In this document: positions 57,637 to 64,000 of the stretch, in pieces
Layout of the letters: each line of letters begins with the position of its first letter
Position numbering within the stretch: the stretch's first letter is position 1
NCBI GenBank assembly: GCA_023313575.1
Contig: JAJTTP010000007.1
Location: 1,488,001-1,552,000 of the forward strand
Source of the DNA: Eutypella sp. D-1
Lineage: Eukaryota; Ascomycota; Sordariomycetes; Xylariales; Diatrypaceae
Reading direction: 5' to 3'
Length of the DNA stretch: 64,000 bases
Position numbers and translations under genes: made by a program
The notes under the pieces: model-generated
Databases searched by the model: none
What the model saw: only the letters and a program-made list of their open reading frames with translations
Told to the model about the DNA's origin: nothing

Positions 57637-60600
57637 ATGGCTGAGGACATACTTGAGAAGACCTACGAGGAGCTGCGCTCGATCCCGACGGAGCGGCATA
57701 TGTGCTGCCCCAAAATATCTGAAGACGACGACGAAGACTACGATGACCTCGAGTCTCCCGGCGAGATTGGTGTCGCGGTCAAAGAGCAGAGAATCGCAGA
57801 TGGAAATAAGAGGTTATATCTGCTCTATGATTGCTCCCTCATACTCGGACTCCCAGCCGGCTCTGCGCCCATCCTCAGCGATGAGTTCTCCAAGCGCAGC
57901 AATGCCTTCCTCAAGGCATGCGCCTCTTGTGTCCGCAACTGGCACAGAGGTCGTCGGCCCTTCCTGAAGAGAATGTCGGAGTATGTAACCTTCTTGTCGC
58001 GCTCATATTGTTATCTGACTACATACGAGTTGCCGTGTGCTAACTTGCTTCTCCTCGACACAAAGGTGGTACGACGATACTGTTATTTCCCAAATGGCCG
58101 ATCGCCTCAATGATTTCGACTTCGACAGAATAACCAAGGGTTTAGAGGAAGCCCGCCAATTTATCGTCTCCCATAACGGCAATGTCGATCAGAAGACCTT
58201 CGCCGATGAGGGCAAGGTAGGGATGCTCATCGCCCTCTATGAGGCGCTGTGCTGCATGCCGTATCTTAGTCTCCCCGACAACCGATCACACTTCAACTAC
58301 ATATTCGAGAAGATTCAAAAGCGGAAAGTCCTCAAGCTGGCCGAGATACTGCCTACCATGACCTACTTCCTTTTCGACGAGAACCCCATCCGCAACAAGT
58401 TTGCCGTACATACCTGGTCCAGACAGACTCTGATCTCCGCGGAGGACTTTGAGTGGGCCGTAAAAGATAATCTAGCAAACGCTATACTCAAGGTAAATGA
58501 TAGGTCGGTGCCTCTAGAGCAGATCCAGCTATTCTGGCAGGGGTTTCTGTACATTCTAAAAGCACTGGACGAGAACCTCATCACCCACTCGTTACGTGCT
58601 ATGGGTGTCCAGCCCGACATCTATGAGCTGATGTTCCAGCATTTCACGGTAAATTCGGATCGTGTCCTAGCCCTCCTGATCCGCACGTTTTGTTTGCTTC
58701 TACAAAAGTCGCCCAGGGCGTTTTGGGGTGCGTTCAACAACTATAGCGGTATTCTCGTAGCGGAACAGGTGTTTAGAAGCCCTGCTTTCAAGCCGTTACT
58801 CAGGAAGTCGGCGGAGCAGGCCATGGGGGAAGGGGCGGAAGCCACCTCATGGGTGAAGCCTTTCGTAGAGTCAATCACAACGCACCAGAAGTATGTCGTC
58901 TGTGACGCGCTTGTCCATCATCTTCTAGAAGATGCCAAGGACCCTAGTCTTCCTCGAGAGGGTATGCTGGCTTGTTTCCGTGCCGCTGCCGAGACACTCT
59001 CGTCGACATTGGCCGCTTTCCTGTCTCCTAACTACAAGCTGAATTCTACGACAACAGTCCAGGCTCGCCAGACGTTGAATCTCACCTTGCAGAACAAGGA
59101 GCTGATATTACAGCTGGCTAAGTTCTCCTCTACAGAGTGGCATTATACGGCCTTGTCACAGGCTGGCCTATCCGTTGTCAAGTCGGCATTAGCCTTAGAT
59201 TCGCGTATCACGGCGGAGGAGTTCAGTGCCATCTCGACGAGCGATGATCTTGTCCAGTACACTGTTGAATGGAATTCGTCTGCTTTATGGGATGCGTTCT
59301 TGGAAATCCTGTTACCGGGCGCAACCCAGTTAGCGAAGGTAATGCTTGCAGCAACTAAGCCCTTGGTCGCCGTGGAGATTTTTCGTCCCGAGAAGAGAAC
59401 GACATTGTCGCCTATCAGGAAGGATTTCAACACAGGATTTCAGAAGACTGCCGTGGCGATTGGCCGAATGATCGAGCGTCTATCAGACTTCGACCAGGCT
59501 TCCCTCAATCAGTTCTGCTCCGAACCCGCTACCGTCGGTCCCATCATAGCAAGTCTGATCCATGGCGAAGACCCTATCAATGAGGCAGGATCTGCCTTCA
59601 TCAAGACGGTCACCAACGAGGAACGGCGGAGTGATGCCGTTATGCGGATTCTCGACCGTCATTTTATCCCTGTGCTCTCGTCCTTCACCAAGGCGGTGGA
59701 GGATATCACGGAGAAAAAGCATCTCTGGTCTCCACAGGTTCACATTATGCGGTACTCCCGTGATATCCTTGACAGCCTCTGCGACCCATCCGCCGGTATA
59801 CTACGCGCAAAGAACCTAACCGCCGCGGAACGCCAGGTTTTGGGAGACTGGTGGGCTTCGCAATGGGGCTTTCTCGAGAACGCCTTCTCCCAGACAGAAT
59901 CATGGAGTCACCTCATCGACACCGAAACGATGAAGAACTTCTGCCGCGAGTCGATGGAGTTGGCCGATGCTCTGTTAGCACAAGACGGCTTAATAGCCTC
60001 TGCCCTGGGCCAACAATCCGCGCAAGCGCCCGCCGGTCGTGACGACGCCGATTCCCTGCAGGCCATGAAGGAAATATTGAAGCAACCCCGGGACAAATGC
60101 ATGGGCCTGGCCAAGATGCTTCGTCTCAAGGACATATATCTTGTAACCGTCATCGTAAATGTTTTGGGAAAGCTGCTTAGACGCCTCACGGAATACAGCC
60201 TGGATGTTCCTCATAAGCCCCTGAACTTCATCCGCCAGGCCAGCATAAAGAATGCGATGGGCCGCTATAACGTGGTCACCAACCTGAATGATCGGCAGAG
60301 GGCGGAGTTGATGCGGGCTTTGGGCGAAGATGAGGAAAGTAAAGAGGACGATGTCCAGATCCTTTCTGTCAAGAAAGCTGAGCCACCTAAGAAGCAGACC
60401 AGGCTCGACGCGTGGTCCAAGTCAGGAGATGGTTTACCAAGCGCGGCTCAACGGGAACCGCCTACGCGAACCTCTAGCAAGGATGATCTTCGAGATATAC
60501 TGACAGCCTCATCTTCTGAAAAGAACAGGTCCACGCTGGAGAAGATGAGAGCCCGGCAATTAGCGAAGCAGCCATTAAAGCCAGCAGCCAAGGTAGACAA

Positions 60601-63600
60601 CAAAGCGGCGGCGGCCGCAAATTTGGCTTCTATAAAGGAGAAACGTGCGAAGGAAGCGGAAGAGAAACGCAAGAGGGACGCCGAGGTGATCGCGAGGGCA
60701 AAGGCTCTGCGAGCGCCAAAACCGATCGTCGCTGGCGAAGGTTCTGGCCTTCGGGGACTTTCTGGTGTGCAAGGCAAAGACCATGTTCCCCAGAAGAGTG
60801 AGATCATGGTAAATTCCTCATCGGAGGACGAGGATGACTCGGAAGACGATGCAGCGTATCTTGCGCAGACGGCACAGAAGCGCGGTGAAGACTCGAAGGG
60901 AATAGGTCCCATGAAACTAGCCCCCCGCGGACCCGTGAAGAAGACCAAAATCCAGCGGTCCGCGAAAGATATGCGCGCGCGCTTGATTCCGCCTATGGAC
61001 ATTTTGCACCAGGCTATACTTGAATGGGATATCTTCCACGAGGGCAATGACCCTCCGAACGGGGTGGAATGCTCTAAGGTTTCCGACACATACGGCGATC
61101 CGAGGGAATACAAGCAGACTTTCCTACCGCTTTTGATTTACGAGGCGTGGAGGTCGTTCGTCACGGCGAAGGACGAGTGCACCGCGAAGCCGTTCGATCT
61201 CAAAGTCGTAAACAGGATGTCGGTCGACAAGTTCATCGAAGTGAGCACGGCTGTGCCAATTGCCCAGAGAAAGGACACTTTCCTCGCCGAGGGCGATATC
61301 GTGCTGTTCTCCCTCTCCAACAAGCCCCTAGAAACCCCAGACGAGCAGCATTGTCTGGCGCGGATTTGGAGGACCCAGTTCAAGAATGGCAGTCTAGAAG
61401 TCTCGTACCGGCTGAGTGGTCGAGCAGGTCCGATATTATCGTGCCTGATGCCCCAGGCGGAGCTGTACGCGGTGAAGATTACCAACATGACGACTATCGA
61501 GCGCGAATACGCGTCGCTCGAGTCGCTCCAGTACTACGATCTCATGCCTGAGATTCTCGAGGCCAAGCCGTCCCCGATGCTAAAGTTCGGCGACGACGCT
61601 GTTAAGAAGGTCATGGACAACTACCATCTCAATCCCGGACAAGCCAAGGCGATCCTGAACGCGAAGGAGAACGATGCGTTCACATTGGTGCAGGGGTAAG
61701 TAACCTATTCGACCGCAGATATTGAAGAATCTACGCTAATAAAGGACTAGTCCTCCGGGAACCGGTAAGACGAAGACTATCATAGCAATGGTCGGTGCCT
61801 TGCTCACGGGTAATTTTGCGACAAACACCGGGACGGCTGTTAAACGCCCAGCCGCCCTTGGGTCTAAGCCAGGGAACACGGGGACGTCAAAGAAGCTTCT
61901 AGTATGCGCACCTAGCAACGCTGCCGTCGATGAGTTGGTGTTGCGTCTGAAGGAGGGAGTCAAGTCGACTACTGGCTCGTTCCATAAAATCAATGTCCTG
62001 CGATTGGGTCGAAGCGATGCGATCAATGCGGCCGTGAAAGATGTGACCTTGGATGAGCTGGTCAAGGCCCGCGTTGAGGGCACTGCGAACCAGAATGGTG
62101 GGCCAAGCGCACGAGAGATGTTGCACAAGGAAGCGGGCGAGATCAAAGTGCAGGTGGCCGATCTTCGACCTCAACTCGAAGCGGCACGAGCTAGCGAAAA
62201 TCACGAGCTGACCAACCGATTACAACGCCAGTTCGACGACCTGAAGCGTCGGCAACACCAGATTGGCGCCAAGATCGACGCCGACAAGGATAGCGGCATC
62301 ACGGCGGCTCGGGAGAACGAGCTACGGCGGCGCCAAATACAGCAGGAGATCCTCGACTCTGCACAAGTCCTCTGCGCGACACTCAGCGGAAGTGGTCACG
62401 AGATGTTCAAGAACCTTAATGTCGAGTTCGAGACCGTGATCATTGACGAAGCTGCCCAGTGTGTGGAGCTCAGCGCACTGATCCCGCTGAAATACGGTTG
62501 CTCAAAGTGTATCCTCGTCGGTGATCCTAAGCAGCTTCCGCCCACCGTGCTGTCACAGTCCGCTGCCCGGTTTGGCTACGACCAAAGTCTTTTCGTCCGT
62601 ATGCAGCGGAACCAGCCTGACGATATTCACCTGCTAGATACGCAATACCGAATGCATCCGGAGATCAGTCTCTTCCCTAGTCAGGAATTCTACGAAAGAC
62701 GCCTCTTCGACGGCAACGATATGCGCAGGCTTCGACATCAACCCTGGCACCAAAGCGAACTGCTCGGGCCTTACCGTTTCTTCGACGTTAAGGGTATTCA
62801 GGAGCGCGGAAACCGCGGCCAGTCTCTGGTCAACTTCCAGGAGCTCAAGGTTGCCATGCAACTATACGAACGATTCTGCAGCGATTACCCGAAGGTTGAT
62901 CTGAAGGGCAAAATTGGTATAATTACGCCTTACAAAGCGCAGCTGTTCGAGTTGCGCGAGCAGTTCTCGCGGCGCTACGGCGAGAACATCAAGGAGCAGA
63001 TCGAGTTCAACACGACCGATGCGTTCCAGGGAAGGGAGTGCGAGATCATCATCTTCTCCTGCGTCCGTGCGAGCCCCACCGGTGGTATCGGTTTCATGAC
63101 GGATATCCGGCGTATGAACGTCGGTCTCACGCGTGCGAAGTCCTCCCTCTGGATTCTTGGAGACTCGAGGGCGCTCGTCCAGGGTGAGTTCTGGAACAAG
63201 CTCATCGTGAACGCCAAAGAGAGGAACCAGTACACCACGGGTGACGTTTTGTCGCTCCTCCGCAGACCCGGGGCCAAGTTGCCCCCGCCGAACTTCAACG
63301 ATCCCCCTCCTCCGAGGAGAGATGTGGCGCAGCCCCCTACCACCACTGCGGCACAGCCCAATCAGAACCTAGACGAAGACTACGATGTCATCATGCAAGA
63401 CGCCTCCACCATGCCGACCCCGGCTCCGTCAAACAGATACAAGACACCGCAGCTCCCGCAGACGTACACACTCCTCGAACGCCCGGGTTCATCGTCCCAT
63501 CACCACGCGGTGAACCCGGTCAGCTACAGCACACTCAACGAGCGCGGCGAGACGGTCATCCAGCCGGCCTCGGACCAGAAGCCAGTCATCCACCCGTCGG

Positions 63601-64000
63601 GCCAGAAACGACCTAGGGACGATGGCGGCGGCGGCGGCGGTGGCGACGGTGCCGGGAAACCGCCCCCAAAGAAGATCTCGGCACCTCTACTACCCGGCAA
63701 GATGCGTCCGCCTCCCAGCGGTCCCCGCGTCGCGCCCCCGCGCCCTCAGGACCCCGCCGCCATGTCCGTACTAGGCATCCAGACCCCACCGAACAGCAGC
63801 TCCTCCTCGTCAGCGGGCATCCGGCCCCCGCGCCCCGGCCCTCCCCCGAACGCCCCCAGGGGCCCCGCGAATCCCGGACCCGCGTCCGCGTCTTCTTCGA
63901 GACCTGGTCCACCCGGTCCTCCCGGTGCGCCCGGTCAGCTGAAACCGCTCCCCCCCAGGAAGAAGCCTGCCGCTGCCGACCCTTTCATAAGAAGAAAGCC
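57637..64000 (+). CDS. sen1: Sen1-type RNA/DNA helicase, 3' end cut by the window
   Basis: Three exons in view: 57637-57980, 58066-61695 and 61751 to beyond 64000 (over 2070 residues). Introns are 85 bp (GTATGT...CAAAG) and 55 bp (GTAAGT...GACTAG); the second lies inside the Walker A codons and its removal gives QGPPGTGKTKT. The first about 750 residues are the helical SEN1 N-terminal domain. A Lys/Ala-rich linker follows (about 880-1000). The SF1B helicase core has GPPGTGKT (1325-1332), CAPSNAAVDEL, IIDEAAQ (DEAA at 1557-1560), GDPKQLPPTV, QYRMHPEIS, TDAFQGRECEII and NVGLTRAKSSL. The Pro/Gly-rich C-terminal tail runs off the window. Sen1 unwinds RNA-DNA hybrids and terminates short RNA polymerase II transcripts; senataxin is the human relative. 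Length matches the mould orthologues, so little is missing. Confidence 0.93.

Noticed and set aside
60448..61113. 221-codon - strand frame
   Set aside because: Antisense of the sen1 linker; Ser/Arg-rich and without motifs.

Overview
This is nuclear DNA of a filamentous ascomycete (Pezizomycotina, probably a Sordariomycete-like mould; inferred). Introns are short (about 40-110 bp) with GTAAGT-type donors and CTAAC/CTGAC-type branch points. The gene set is typically mould: Pbs2 MAP kinase kinase, HET-domain protein, patatin NLR, LaeA-like methyltransferase, GPI-anchored class III chitinase and a RID-type DNA methyltransferase. A very AT-rich block looks mutated by repeat-induced point mutation (RIP).

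Layout. (1) 1-9644 is an AT-rich block with almost no CpA. It holds a ruined Ty3/gypsy chromovirus whose reverse transcriptase, RNase H, integrase and chromodomain can still be read on the + strand, two related LTRs, two 133-bp MITEs, and at its right edge a mutated copy of a repeat that is present unmutated at 31.5-31.9 kb. Composition changes abruptly at 9644. (2) 9.6-22.5 kb is core sequence with long gene-free stretches: pbs2 (-) and an auxin-efflux-family transporter (+). (3) 23.3-43.3 kb looks accessory: a patatin/NB-ARC/TPR NLR (-), a LaeA-like methyltransferase (+), a TE-rich gap with a hAT-like repeat and a 501-bp MITE, an O-methyltransferase (+, possibly broken), a HET-domain protein (-), a D-Ala-D-Ala-ligase-like ATP-grasp protein (+) and a RID-type cytosine methyltransferase (-). 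(4) 45.4-64 kb is core-like: a multi-span membrane protein (+), a chitinase (-), an HhH-GPD DNA glycosylase (+) and Sen1 helicase (+, cut by the window end).

How it fits together. The most coherent story is genome defence: a candidate RIP enzyme (RID) lies about 32 kb from a block showing RIP-type damage, and one repeat family is present in both damaged and undamaged form. A second theme is allorecognition or immunity: an NLR with nearly identical TPR units and a HET-domain gene lie within 12 kb of each other. Two methyltransferases and an ATP-grasp ligase between them could belong to a small metabolic cluster, but no backbone enzyme is visible. Exon models were read by eye from splice signals and family motifs; no similarity search was run.
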